Source: Pyrinomonadaceae bacterium (GTDB taxonomy: Bacteria; Acidobacteriota; Blastocatellia; Pyrinomonadales; Pyrinomonadaceae). From it: a DNA stretch of 64,000 nt. The first letter of the stretch is position 1, and the number at the start of each line of letters is the position of its first letter. The notes under the pieces were generated by a model, which saw only the letters and a program-made list of their open reading frames with translations, had not been told where the DNA came from and made no database searches. The stretch is taken from contig JAIBCB010000002.1 of the NCBI GenBank assembly GCA_019694355.1, positions 124,001-188,000 of the forward strand, in the 5' to 3' direction. The translations under genes and the position numbers were made by a program. Below are positions 33,945-43,711 of this stretch, piece by piece.

Positions 33945-36275
33945 TTAATCGAGTGTTTTACCTTTTAACCAAAGTTCGCGGCCGACGAGGTAAAGAATTA
34001 CCGCAAGGCCGAGGAACGGCATAATGCCGAGCAGGTCGGCGGCTCCGCCCGAAAAGAACGGATTTCCGCCTTCAGACCATTTCTCCATTCCTTCCTGGAA
34101 ATGCTTAAGCGAAGGAACGACCGCAAAGACTGCGATCAGGATACCGGCGATCGCGCCACCGGCAATGTAGCCGGAAGCGAGCAGAACGCCGTTCGATTTA
34201 TCGGTCTCGGCCGTTATCTGGTCTTCGGTCAGGTCTTTGCCCGCAAGCTTGCGTCGCAGGAAGATATCTACGAGATATCGAACGATGCCGCCGATAAAGA
34301 TGGGCGACGATGTCGAGATCGGCAGGTAGATGCCGACCGCAAAGGCGAGCGATGGCACGCCGCAAAGTTCAAGCACTACGGCGAGCATCGCACCCAGGAT
34401 GACGAGGCCCCAAGGCAGATTCTGACCCAACACGCCCTTGATGATGTAGCTCATCAGCGTCGCTTTCGGAGCATCGTAACGTTCGAGCGGACGTCCCTCA
34501 TCATCAACCTTCAAGATGCCGTTGATGCCTGGATCGACAAAGTAAACGGGTTTTCCCTGGTCATTGACGAGATACTTGCCGACCTGGCCTTCCTTCGGTT
34601 CGGTGTTCTGCCAGACGCGATAGGTCGCCGTATCGGTCTCGGCGTACTTGCCGCCGACATGCTCCGATTGATACTTGCCGTCCTGCTTGAACAGCTTGTC
34701 TTCGGTAAGCGTTACTTGTGCTTCGGGCGAATCAGCTGCGACCTTCTGATAATAAGTACGCGAGCTGTTCAGGAAGATGAGCAGCGACCCGAGCACGAGT
34801 GCTGAAGCAAGAGCACCGACAAGGATCGCGATCTGCTGACGCCACGGCGTGCCGCCGACCCAGAAACCTGTCTTAAGATCCTGCGATGTCGTGCCGCCGT
34901 TCGAAGACGCGATGCAGACGATGCCGCCGATCGAGAGTGCCGTAACGAAATACGGATCCGGATCCGTCCAGCCAAGCCCGAGGAAAACGAGACAGGTGAT
35001 AAGGAGCGTTGCGACCGTCATACCCGATATCGGGTTTGACGATGAACCGATCTCACCCGTCAGCCTTGATGACACGGTGACGAAGAGAAAGCCGAGCACG
35101 AGAATGAGCAAGGCACCGGAGATCGAAACGAACGGGTGAACGAAGATGCTGAGGCCGAGCTGCGGGAACAAGAGTATTGCCGCGAGCAGGCCGATCATTC
35201 CGACCGCGACCCATTTCATCGAGAGGTCTCTATCCGTTCGAGGCGTTTCCTCACCGTTCGCAGATGCTCCGCCGCGAAGATCGGCCAATCCGGCCTTAAG
35301 GCCGTGAATGATCGTCGGCAAGCTTCGGGCGAGCGAGATGATGCCCGCCATCGCGACCGCACCGGCACCGATGTAGAGTACGTACGCGCTTCTGATACCG
35401 GAAGGCGAAAGCTCGGCGATCGTCTTGCTCAATTCAGGTGCGACAGGAGTTGGAACCGCCGCACCGAAGAGCTTGATCATCGGGATAAGAACGAGATACG
35501 AAAGAACGCCGCCGCCCATCATCAAACCGGCAACACGCGGCCCGATGATGTAGCCCACGCCGAGCAGCGTCGGGTCATTGTCGGAGTTGATAGTCCCGCC
35601 GTTATAGCCCGCTTTCGAAAAATCATAGCCGGGCGATTCCTTCCAAAAGAAGAGAACCTTCATTATCGAATTGAACAAGAATCCGAAGATGAATCCGATC
35701 GTGATGATCTTGCCGCCCTGGAGCGCAGCATTGTCGTCGCCGGCCTTGTCCGCCTCGTGCGAGGCCTCACGTGATTCCTGGGATGCACCAGCCTTTAGAA
35801 CCTCGGCGCAAGCCGTGCCCTCCGGATATTTCAGATAACCGTGCTGATCTTTGATGAGTGCCCGCCTGAGCGGGATCATCATCAGGATGCCGAGGAGGCC
35901 GCCCATCACCGCGACGAGCATCACGCGCGAGAGTTCCAGGTCGAACCCGAGGATCATGATCGCCGGCATCGTCACGCCGATACCGAAAGCGATAGATTCG
36001 CCCGCGGAACCCGCGGTCTGCATAATGTTCGCTTCGAGGATCGTCGCATCGCGCATCCCGATCTTAGACAGCAGCCGGAAGAGCGTGATCGCGATGACCG
36101 CGACAGGGATCGATGCCGAGACGGTCAATCCCGTCTTCAAGACGAGATAAAGGGACGATGCGCCAAAGATGACGCCCAATATAGAACCGATGATCAGCGG
36201 AAATACGCTTAATTCACGCAGGTTTGCTGAATCGGGAATGTATGGACGAAAGGTTTTTAGAAACGGATTCTCCAT
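33945..36275 (-). CDS. OPT family oligopeptide transporter
   Basis: 776 aa with about 16 membrane segments, full length. Typical OPT pieces: SSLYLVLKTGLTVSASIPVA, NIMQTAGSAGESIAFGIGVT, LKYPEGTACAEVLKAG and LKTGFWVGGTPWRQQIAIL. A soluble insert (about 520-610, KLFKQDGKYQSEHVG...DEGRPLERYD) breaks the second half and is longer than I would expect. Proton-coupled import of small peptides or metal chelates. Monocistronic, own terminator. Confidence 0.93.
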   Translation of the reverse strand: MENPFLKTFRPYIPDSANLRELSVFPLIIGSILGVIFGASSLYLVLKTGLTVSASIPVAVIAITLFRLLSKIGMRDATILEANIMQTAGSAGESIAFGIGVTMPAIMILGFDLELSRVMLVAVMGGLLGILMMIPLRRALIKDQHGYLKYPEGTACAEVLKAGASQESREASHEADKAGDDNAALQGGKIITIGFIFGFLFNSIMKVLFFWKESPGYDFSKAGYNGGTINSDNDPTLLGVGYIIGPRVAGLMMGGGVLSYLVLIPMIKLFGAAVPTPVAPELSKTIAELSPSGIRSAYVLYIGAGAVAMAGIISLARSLPTIIHGLKAGLADLRGGASANGEETPRTDRDLSMKWVAVGMIGLLAAILLFPQLGLSIFVHPFVSISGALLILVLGFLFVTVSSRLTGEIGSSSNPISGMTVATLLITCLVFLGLGWTDPDPYFVTALSIGGIVCIASSNGGTTSQDLKTGFWVGGTPWRQQIAILVGALASALVLGSLLIFLNSSRTYYQKVAADSPEAQVTLTEDKLFKQDGKYQSEHVGGKYAETDTATYRVWQNTEPKEGQVGKYLVNDQGKPVYFVDPGINGILKVDDEGRPLERYDAPKATLMSYIIKGVLGQNLPWGLVILGAMLAVVLELCGVPSLAFAVGIYLPISTSSPIFIGGIVRYLVDIFLRRKLAGKDLTEDQITAETDKSNGVLLASGYIAGGAIAGILIAVFAVVPSLKHFQEGMEKWSEGGNPFFSGGAADLLGIMPFLGLAVILYLVGRELWLKGKTLD

Positions 36276-36427
36276 TCTAAACGAGATCTCCTATTTTTCT
36301 TGCGTAACGGACAAATGGGGAAAGTGCTTCGGAAAATGTACATTGCCTTTGCCTCGGAATCAAGTATTTACAAGCAAAAAACCGCAGTCTAGGCAAAGAA
36401 CTTGTTATTCCGATCAAGGGTTTACCG

Positions 36428-37999
36428 CTAGTGAGCGCCGGCGACAGGACGGGCGTTCGTTACCTTTTTGAAGAGGAATACGGCCGGAATGCAAAGAGAG
36501 CAAAGGACCGTGAGTATCCAAAAATCATCGTTGTATGCGAGAACCGCCGCTTGCCGCACGATCATTTGATAGATCAGGCCATAGGCCTGGTAAGTCCCTG
36601 TCAGCGGGTCGAGGCCGACGGCGATGCCTTGTCGTATCTGCTCAACGGCCATTTGAAATGCCGGATTATATTGATTTGCGTGTGCCGTGAGAACGGTCTG
36701 ATGAAACTGCTGATTCCGCACAAGGAGCGTTGTCATTACTGCGATGCCGATGCTTCCGCCGGTGTTTCGCATCAGATTATAGACACCGCTCGCGTTGCCG
36801 ATCTCACGCTGCGGTAAGGTCGCCACCGACAACGTGGTCAATGGCACGAAGACGAAACCCAGTGCGAAACCGCTCACGATCATCGGATAGACGATGCTGC
36901 TCATCGTTATGTCGAGATTCAGGCCGGTGAATAGATAGATCGAATACGCAAGGAGAGAGAATCCGAAAAAGACGAGATATCGCGTATCGACCTTTGGAAT
37001 AAGGCGCCCCACAACGACCATCGAGACGATCGCTCCGATACCTCTTGGGCTTACCGCTTCGCCGCTAAGAACCGCCGGATAGCCCATCAGCGTCTGCAGA
37101 AAGAGCGGCAGAAGCGCAGTTGTGGCGTAAAGCACGACACCGACCGTAGCGATCAGACCGCACGCGACCGCAAAATTTCGATTTAGAAAAACACGCAAAT
37201 TTACGATCGGTTCCGGCGTGTAAATTTCCCAGATGACGAAGCTCAGGAGCGAAAGGGCCGAGACCGCCGCTGTAAAACAGATCAGTCCCGATTCGAACCA
37301 ATCACGCTGCTGGCCAAGATCGAGGGTAAGTTCGAGCGCACCAAGTCCCAAGGCCATCAGCCCAAAGCCCGTGTAGTCGATCTTGCCCGGCTTTTGCTCC
37401 CGCAGATACGGCGGATCTTCGACGAACGAATTCGCCATAAATGCGGCAAGAGCTCCGATCGGCAGGTTGATGTAGAAGATCCAACGCCACGAGTAATTAT
37501 CTGTGATCCAACCGCCGAGTGTCGGGCCGATGATCGGCGCAACGACGATGCCCATTCCGTAAAGTGCCATCGCCGCACCACGCTTTTCGGGCGGAAAACT
37601 CTCAAGAAGTACGGCCTGCGCGATCGGCTGCAGAGCACCGCCGCCCATTCCCTGAAGGACGCGAGCTACGATCAGGATCGAAAGGCTCGGGGCGGCTCCG
37701 CACATTGCCGACGCAAGAGTGAAGAGGCCGATGCAGATTATCAGGAAACGTTTGCGGCCGATGTACTTGCTGATCCAGCTTGTGGCGGGAAGAATGATCG
37801 CGTTCGAAATAAGATAGCTCGTGAGAACCCACGTTGCCTCTTCTGTCGTTGCAGAAAGATTACCCGCAATATGCGGCAATGCAACGTTCGCGACCGACGT
37901 ATCGAGGATCTCCATCACGGTCGCAAGCATCACCGAGACCGCGACGAGCCAAGGATTAAAGCTCGGGACCCATTGTTGTTGGATGTCTTCGCCGGGCAT
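36428..37999 (-). CDS. emrB: DHA2 family multidrug efflux permease (EmrB-like)
   Basis: 523 aa, 14 membrane segments. Family motifs: MEILDTSVANVALPHIAG (helix 1), VARVLQGMGGGALQPIAQA (motif C region), GMGIVVAPIIGPTLGGW. Drug:proton antiporter of the inner membrane working with the periplasmic adaptor encoded just upstream, whose stop overlaps this start by 1 nt. No outer membrane TolC gene nearby. Confidence 0.93.
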   Translation of the reverse strand: MPGEDIQQQWVPSFNPWLVAVSVMLATVMEILDTSVANVALPHIAGNLSATTEEATWVLTSYLISNAIILPATSWISKYIGRKRFLIICIGLFTLASAMCGAAPSLSILIVARVLQGMGGGALQPIAQAVLLESFPPEKRGAAMALYGMGIVVAPIIGPTLGGWITDNYSWRWIFYINLPIGALAAFMANSFVEDPPYLREQKPGKIDYTGFGLMALGLGALELTLDLGQQRDWFESGLICFTAAVSALSLLSFVIWEIYTPEPIVNLRVFLNRNFAVACGLIATVGVVLYATTALLPLFLQTLMGYPAVLSGEAVSPRGIGAIVSMVVVGRLIPKVDTRYLVFFGFSLLAYSIYLFTGLNLDITMSSIVYPMIVSGFALGFVFVPLTTLSVATLPQREIGNASGVYNLMRNTGGSIGIAVMTTLLVRNQQFHQTVLTAHANQYNPAFQMAVEQIRQGIAVGLDPLTGTYQAYGLIYQMIVRQAAVLAYNDDFWILTVLCSLCIPAVFLFKKVTNARPVAGAH

Positions 38000-39384
38000 C
38001 AGCGAACCTTCACCGTCGGTTCGACACTCATTCCCGGCGCGAGCAGATGCACCTTGTCTGGCGGCGAATCAAAGACGATCTTGACAGGCAGACGCTGGAC
38101 GACCTTTACGAAATTGCCGCTCGCATTCTCGGGCGGCAAAAGGCTGAATCGCGAGCCTGTTCCGGCCTGAAAGCTTTCGATCTTTCCTCTAAACGTTTCG
38201 TTCGGATAGGCATCGACCTTGATATCGACCGGTTGGCCGACACGCATTAGCTCGAGCTGCGTCTCTTTGAAGTTCGCCACCACCCAAACTTCGTTCGAAC
38301 GGGAGAGGGCCATCAGTGGTGTTCCGACCTGCACAAGCTGGCCGACAAGGACGTTCTTTTTCGTCACATAGCCGTCTTCGGGAGCGGTGATCTTTGCGTA
38401 TGAAAGATCGAGCTCCGCCTGATGAACGGCAGCTTCGGCGGCGTTCTGAGCCGCGAGAGCCGTTTCGACCTGCGATTCGCTTACATCGATCTGTTGCGGT
38501 GCGGTGTCGGCCTGCTGGAGTCTGCCTTGTGATTCGCCTAGCTGTGCACGGCTGACATCGACACCGGCCAGGGCCTGACGATAATTCTCATTCGCCGTCG
38601 CAACTCCCGCACGAGCTTCGTTTACGCGAGAATTCGCACTCTCGACCGCCTTTTCTGCAGCGTCAAGACGCGAACGTGCGTTCTGCAGAGCATTGCGCGC
38701 CTGGTCGAGCGATTGCTGCGAAATATCGCCCTTAGCAAAGAGAGCTGCTCGGCGATCGAACTCAAGCTGTGCAAGACGAGTGTCCGCTTCGGGCTGCGCG
38801 ACCTGTGCACGAGCCTTTGAAAGTTCAGCGAGAGCGGTCGTAACGGCCGCCTCTGCCTGCGAGATCTGAGATCGACGGCTGGCTGCAGCAAGACGGCTTT
38901 GTTCGACGGCACTCTTTGTCGTTGCGACATTGGACGCGGCCTGAGCATGCGTCGCCGTCGTCGAACTCTTCGTGAGCGTCGAACTCGCGACCGCCTTCTC
39001 GTACTGGCTCTTTGCCGTCTGCAGGTCGGCCTGAGCTTTTTGCAGTTTTACTTCGAGGTCGGATGTGTTCAACTGCACGAGGAGATCGCCCTTGTGCACG
39101 AGTTGATTGCTCTCGACAAAAACTTTCTCCACATATGCCGAAACTTTCGGGCTGATCTGGACGACATCGCCATCGATGAACGCATCATCTGTTGATTCGA
39201 ACTGTCGGGCATAAAGCCAATATACGATGCCCGCGATGGCTAAGACCACCAACACCGAGCCGCCGATCATAAAGATGCGGCGCCGTTTACCGTTCGGCTT
39301 GCCGTCCGTAAGACCATCGGTAAGTTGTTCTGTTTCCTCGCTTTCGCCTTGGGCTTCGATCTCTTTATCGCTTTCTTCGCTCAT
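37999..39384 (-). CDS. emrA: HlyD family periplasmic adaptor (EmrA-like)
   Basis: 461 aa from ATG 39384 (an in-frame TTG lies directly before). Acidic N-terminus, one membrane anchor (IFMIGGSVLVVLAIAGIVYWLYA, about 36-58), lipoyl-like halves (TDDAFIDGDVVQISPKVSAY and YAKITAPEDGYVTKKNVLVG) around an unusually long Ala/Gln/Ser coiled-coil hairpin (about 115-310). Joins EmrB to an outer membrane channel. A TetR-type operator lies about 20 nt upstream. Confidence 0.92.
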   Translation of the reverse strand: MSEESDKEIEAQGESEETEQLTDGLTDGKPNGKRRRIFMIGGSVLVVLAIAGIVYWLYARQFESTDDAFIDGDVVQISPKVSAYVEKVFVESNQLVHKGDLLVQLNTSDLEVKLQKAQADLQTAKSQYEKAVASSTLTKSSTTATHAQAASNVATTKSAVEQSRLAAASRRSQISQAEAAVTTALAELSKARAQVAQPEADTRLAQLEFDRRAALFAKGDISQQSLDQARNALQNARSRLDAAEKAVESANSRVNEARAGVATANENYRQALAGVDVSRAQLGESQGRLQQADTAPQQIDVSESQVETALAAQNAAEAAVHQAELDLSYAKITAPEDGYVTKKNVLVGQLVQVGTPLMALSRSNEVWVVANFKETQLELMRVGQPVDIKVDAYPNETFRGKIESFQAGTGSRFSLLPPENASGNFVKVVQRLPVKIVFDSPPDKVHLLAPGMSVEPTVKVR

Positions 39385-39404
39385 CAATGTCTGTAATGAA
39401 TGTT

Positions 39405-39424
39405 GTTAGTAAGTAATCACTAAC
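39405..39424 (-). promoter_or_regulatory. TetR-type operator in front of emrAB
   Basis: GTTAGTAAGTAATCACTAAC: arms GTTAGT and ACTAAC are perfectly inverted and several central bases also match. It covers the expected -10 region downstream of a TTGACA, 21-40 nt before the emrA start, so binding would block transcription. No tetR gene lies nearby. Confidence 0.7.
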
Positions 39425-39445
39425 TTTGCAGAATCTTCGTGATTT

Positions 39446-39451
39446 TGTCAA
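39446..39451 (-). promoter_or_regulatory. Candidate -35 element TTGACA of emrAB
   Basis: Perfect TTGACA on the minus strand; 17 nt further is CAAAGT, a poor -10, merging with the operator at 39405-39424. Confidence 0.5.
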
Positions 39452-39524
39452 TCAGAAACCCTGCGCCGGAATATCCTTTCTAAGGTCACCTTGCTATCAT
39501 CAAGTATTTTGATCCGCGAGGCTT

Positions 39525-40808
39525 ATGAAGAAGGACAGCTCCTGCAGCATAAAGGAAACACGGTTTGATAATGGGTTGACCGTGCTGACGGACCAAATGG
39601 ACGGCGTGCGTTCGGCGGCCGTCAGCTTTCTTTTTCGCGTCGGAGCAAGGCACGAAACTCCCGAATGGCACGGTATCAGCCATTTTATCGAGCACACCGT
39701 GTTCAAAGGAACCAAGCGGCGTTCGACGCTCGATATCGCCGTCGAACAGGACCGTTTGGGCGGGAATCTTGAAGCATTCACAACGCACGAAGAGACCGGA
39801 TTCGTGATGAAGGTGGTCGATGAAAAGGTCGAAAAGGCATTCGATCTGATCGCGGACATGCTCTCCGAACCTCGATTTCTCGCAAGCGATCTTGAGGCCG
39901 AACAGAATGTCATCATCGAGGAAATGAAGATGACCGAGGATGTGCCTGAAGAGCAGCTCGGCGAGATCTTCAATCAGGCGATGTTTCCCGAGAGCGGCCT
40001 TGGCCGCCCGATCACAGGGACGGCAGAATCTGTCAGAACGTTCAACACGGAGCGTACACAAGACTATTTCGAGCGTGTCTTTACGCCGGAGAATCTGATA
40101 ATCACGGCGGCCGGCAATGTTTCGCACGAGCAGATGGTTTCGCTATCGGAGCAGGCATTTGGCGATCGTCGCCGTGGCGCCGAGCAGAACGGAGCCGCAG
40201 ATGATGCCTTTCCGGCAACGCCATTCATCGTGCGGAACCGAGCCGATCTTGAACAGGCGCATTTCATTCTTGCGACGCCTTTTCCATCTGCCCTGGACGA
40301 TCGCCGATATGCGGCCGATCTGCTCGCGAATATAATCGGCGGCGGAACATCAAGTCGTATTTGGCAGTCGATCCGTGAAGAACGCGGCCTCGCTTATGCC
40401 GTCGGTTCGGCAGCAACGCTTTATAAGGACTGCGGGATCTTTGCGATCTTTGCGGGGACATCACCGGAACAGATCCGCGAGACGATCGAGCTAAGCGTAG
40501 GCGAACTTCGCTCGATCTTGTCGGATGGCGTTACAGAAGATGAGCTGGAACTTGCCAAGGAAACGGCCCGTGCGTCCATACTCCTCAGCCTCGAAGATTC
40601 GATCTCGAGAGCGGCTTCGGCAACCGCGCAGGAACTGACCTTCGGACATCAGATCCCGGTTGAAGAGACTCTTGCGAATCTCGAACGGGTCACGGTCGGC
40701 CAACTGCACGATCTCGCAAACGAGTTCTTCCGCACGGAGAATTTTGCGTTCGCTGCGCTTGGCGATCTGAAAGCACAAAAACTCGATCGCGGCCTATTGG
40801 CTCTTTAG
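39525..40808 (+). CDS. M16 family zinc peptidase (insulinase-like)
   Basis: 427 aa. Inverted zinc motif HxxEH is H53-F-I-E56-H57 in GISHFIEHTVFKGT; the distal glutamate is in EQNVIIEEMKM (about 133). The second domain contains NIIGGGTSSRIWQSIREERG, the R/Y-type substrate pair of processing-peptidase-like M16B proteins. Length fits the single-chain M16B form. No signal peptide; probably cytosolic or with a partner. Next gene 18 nt downstream is a urea transporter, probably unrelated. Confidence 0.92.
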   Translation: MKKDSSCSIKETRFDNGLTVLTDQMDGVRSAAVSFLFRVGARHETPEWHGISHFIEHTVFKGTKRRSTLDIAVEQDRLGGNLEAFTTHEETGFVMKVVDEKVEKAFDLIADMLSEPRFLASDLEAEQNVIIEEMKMTEDVPEEQLGEIFNQAMFPESGLGRPITGTAESVRTFNTERTQDYFERVFTPENLIITAAGNVSHEQMVSLSEQAFGDRRRGAEQNGAADDAFPATPFIVRNRADLEQAHFILATPFPSALDDRRYAADLLANIIGGGTSSRIWQSIREERGLAYAVGSAATLYKDCGIFAIFAGTSPEQIRETIELSVGELRSILSDGVTEDELELAKETARASILLSLEDSISRAASATAQELTFGHQIPVEETLANLERVTVGQLHDLANEFFRTENFAFAALGDLKAQKLDRGLLAL

Positions 40809-40826
40809 AGACCGGAACGCATTCTA

Positions 40827-41675
40827 ATGAAGTTTATCCAAACCATCCTCCGCGGCATTGGTCAGGTGATGCTTCAGAATAGCTCATACTCAGGAGTATT
40901 TTTCCTGGCCGGGTTATTTTATGCAGATCTGCTGACCGGTTTTGCCGCGATCGTCGGCACAGTTGTAAGCACGGCAACTGCCCTATCATTGTCCTATCCA
41001 AAAGAAGATATTGAGAGCGGGATATATGGTTTCAACGGGACGCTTGTAGGGGTCGCCCTGTTCTATTTTTTCGGACCTAATATCGCATCGGTATCGGCAT
41101 TGGTCGCCGGAGCGGCTCTTTCGACACCGCTGAACTTCTATCTTAAAAAAGTGATCCCGCCGTTCACCGCAACGTTCGTGGGCGTCACCTGGCTGGCGAT
41201 ATATCTATTGGTGTGTGCGTTTCATTTCGACATTCCGGCATCGGTTCCAACAGCGCACTCGATCGACCTTTTCTCCGGAAGTGCGAAAGGTTTTGGGCAG
41301 GTAATGTTTCAGGAGAATTCGGTGACCGGCATGCTCTTTCTTCTCGGCCTTCTTGTCAGTTCGCGGATCGCGTCTGCATATGCGATCTATGCAGCGTTGG
41401 TCGGGCTGTTGTTCGGCGTGCTGCTTTCGGTGCCAAACTCGCTGATCAATGCCGGGCTTATGGGTTACAACGGCATCTTGTGTGCCGTGGCTCTTGCCGA
41501 CAAAAGGCGTAGCACCTTCTTTTGGATAACTCTCGCCGCCTTCCTGTCCGTGGTCGTGACACTCGTCTTTTCGAGGGTTGGGGTGATCGCCCTTACTGCC
41601 CCGTTCCTGCTGAGTACTTGGGCGATTTTGGCGCTCAGGTCTGCTCTCGACCCTTCAGCCGATCAACCCGTCTAA
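40827..41675 (+). CDS. Urea transporter (UT family)
   Basis: 282 aa, about ten membrane segments arranged as two homologous halves. The halves repeat the motif QVMLQNSSYSGVFFLAGLF / QVMFQENSVTGMLFLLGLL and the pore signature GIYGFNGTLVGVAL / NAGLMGYNGILCAVAL. A channel-like facilitator for urea. No urease genes in the window. Confidence 0.9.
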   Translation: MKFIQTILRGIGQVMLQNSSYSGVFFLAGLFYADLLTGFAAIVGTVVSTATALSLSYPKEDIESGIYGFNGTLVGVALFYFFGPNIASVSALVAGAALSTPLNFYLKKVIPPFTATFVGVTWLAIYLLVCAFHFDIPASVPTAHSIDLFSGSAKGFGQVMFQENSVTGMLFLLGLLVSSRIASAYAIYAALVGLLFGVLLSVPNSLINAGLMGYNGILCAVALADKRRSTFFWITLAAFLSVVVTLVFSRVGVIALTAPFLLSTWAILALRSALDPSADQPV

Positions 41676-41708
41676 GCAGCGAACGGGCATCGAGGCCGAA
41701 AGCGAAGC

Positions 41709-43388
41709 TTATCTCGCGTTTGCGGTGAAATCAATGTGCGATTCGGCGTCATTAAGCGTGATGACCCTAACGGACGGCGTGAATTCGTATTGCTTGGAGC
41801 GGATCGAGATCGTATAGACTTCGCCGACGGCGAGCCCGCGAAAACTGAAGTAGCCGAACTGATTAGAGATGGCGTAACGCACGTGTCCGTCAGAACCAAC
41901 GATGGTCAGGAATGCGTTTCCTGTGCCTCTTCCGTCCGCAGCGAGGACGCGGCCCGTAACGCTGGCTTCCGCAGACGATGGTGCAAGCGGCACACCGATC
42001 GCCCAACGCGAAAAGTTCGCAACTCCTGCCGCCGATGCCGTATTTGCCGCCGCATCGATGCATCCGTTGCCGGTGCATACGACGACAGGTGCGGAATTGC
42101 CATCTTTCTTAACAAGAGAAAAACTCGCCTCGGCCGCGGATGTCGTAACGTCCGCTTCGCGGTATGAAAAGGTAAGGTTCGCCGTTACGTCGCCCTCTTC
42201 AATGATGTTCCAAAAGCGTGCGACGGAATTTGCGGGTTCAACGCCCGGCCCGACACCGTTGAACGCAGCGACACTTAGTTTTGACGGGCTCTGCACCGAT
42301 GTGACGTTCACATTCACGGGCGAGTAACCGCTGTTCGTGCCGACCGGGAAAGTGAAATTCCCCGCTGCGGTAAGGTCTTTCGCAACGTATCCGAGGACAT
42401 AACTCGTCCCGCCGCCGCCGGACACTGTCGCGCCGCTTGCAAGCGACAACGCAAAGTCTTCCGCATCGACTCGGCCGGAAGTCAGCGTCAAGGCCTTATC
42501 GACAGTTACATCACGATCAAGCACGACACCTGCTGTGTTGTTCACCGTCAAATTCTCGAACGCGATCGCACTCGCCCCCGAAATATGCTGCTCCGCGGCG
42601 CCATTCAAATTTACGGTGAATGTCCCCGTGCTGCTTCCGTCATCCTGCTCGATCGCGCCGTTGTTCACCAGGTCGCCACCAAGATTCAACGTACCGTGGC
42701 CTGAGCTAGCGGTTCCGCGCAAGATAGCGGTACTTTGAATATTCAAATTGCCGTTAACCGTCGCGGTGGCGGTTCCGGAGGAGTTGTTCATCAGGAAGAC
42801 GCCACTTTTAATGAGAAGGCTGCCAAAGCTATAGGCCACGTTGCTTTGGAGCCTTAACGAACTCTGACCTTGGAAGTCAACGGTAAAGGTACCCGTAACA
42901 GTTAAAGGTGTCGTGATCGTTCCACTGCTAGAACCACTCGGCTTTATAGTTAGATTTCCGTAAACAGGATGGGTATCCGTAAGACTCGAGTTTGATCCGT
43001 TGAAAGTGTATGTGCTGTTTGACGCTAGCTGATAGGTGGAGATCGTTGTGCGTGGCGCCGTGCCGCCACGCTGGATCACTTCACTACCGTTCTCCGCGAT
43101 CAGCTTACTGGCGGTTAGGAATGCGCCCCTAAGGTCAAGAACCGCGCCTGACTGTACTGTAATAATGCCGCCGCCAATATTATTGTCAGTCGGGGTTGCT
43201 ATTGTTGTTCCAGAGGCTATGACAACATTGTCGCCCGCTCCGGGAACTGTACCTGAATCCCACGTTGCTGGAACCTGCCAATCGCCCGATGCAATGCTCG
43301 TGCGTGTTGCGGCCTTTGTTGAGCTGACGGCGAAAAGGAGCAGAAAAGCAAAAACTGCGGCAGACGCCGCACGTAGGAGTATTTGCAT
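41709..43388 (-). CDS. Large secreted repetitive surface protein with carboxypeptidase-regulatory-like end
   Basis: 559 aa. Signal peptide ending at SSTKAA. The opening SGDWQVPATWDSGTVPGAGDNVVI is the G8-like/ beta-helix start common in Acidobacterial and Bacteroidota surface proteins; Ser/Thr/Gly/Asn-rich beta strands run to about residue 430. The last 90 residues (ASVTGRVLAADGRGTGNAFL...FGYFSFRGLAVGEVYTI) match a carboxypeptidase-regulatory-like beta-sandwich. Probably adhesive or structural; no catalytic motif seen. Confidence 0.75.
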   Translation of the reverse strand: MQILLRAASAAVFAFLLLFAVSSTKAATRTSIASGDWQVPATWDSGTVPGAGDNVVIASGTTIATPTDNNIGGGIITVQSGAVLDLRGAFLTASKLIAENGSEVIQRGGTAPRTTISTYQLASNSTYTFNGSNSSLTDTHPVYGNLTIKPSGSSSGTITTPLTVTGTFTVDFQGQSSLRLQSNVAYSFGSLLIKSGVFLMNNSSGTATATVNGNLNIQSTAILRGTASSGHGTLNLGGDLVNNGAIEQDDGSSTGTFTVNLNGAAEQHISGASAIAFENLTVNNTAGVVLDRDVTVDKALTLTSGRVDAEDFALSLASGATVSGGGGTSYVLGYVAKDLTAAGNFTFPVGTNSGYSPVNVNVTSVQSPSKLSVAAFNGVGPGVEPANSVARFWNIIEEGDVTANLTFSYREADVTTSAAEASFSLVKKDGNSAPVVVCTGNGCIDAAANTASAAGVANFSRWAIGVPLAPSSAEASVTGRVLAADGRGTGNAFLTIVGSDGHVRYAISNQFGYFSFRGLAVGEVYTISIRSKQYEFTPSVRVITLNDAESHIDFTANAR

Positions 43389-43711
43389 GGTTGACTCGAA
43401 TCGCGCTCCATTCAGGCGAAACGCGTAGTAAATTCCTATCTAAGACTGCCTCATTATCAAAGGAACCATCGCCGTTGTCAAGAGCGTTTCTCATTCACAA
43501 AAACCTTCACCTCCTTACTCTCTCGTCAGCTTTCACCTTTCATTATAGCGATACGATCTTTCTCATCACTCGGTGAGGCGCGTCTTTTCTTGAATTCCTA
43601 GTCGTATCGCTTCATACTCTCCCAATATGGGAAGTCTTTTTGTCCTGTTTGATTAGACCACCTCAATATTTACTGCCAGGTCTTAGTTTCGAGATCATCC
43701 CGCCAAAAACC
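43389..43711. other. Spacer before DUF262 gene with a 10-bp inverted repeat
   Basis: 323 nt without a gene. AGCGATACGA (43547-43556) is exactly inverted at 43602-43611 (TCGTATCGCT), 45 nt apart; a CTCAC/GTGAG hairpin lies between. The composition turns A+T-richer here than in the genes to the left. Confidence 0.5.
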
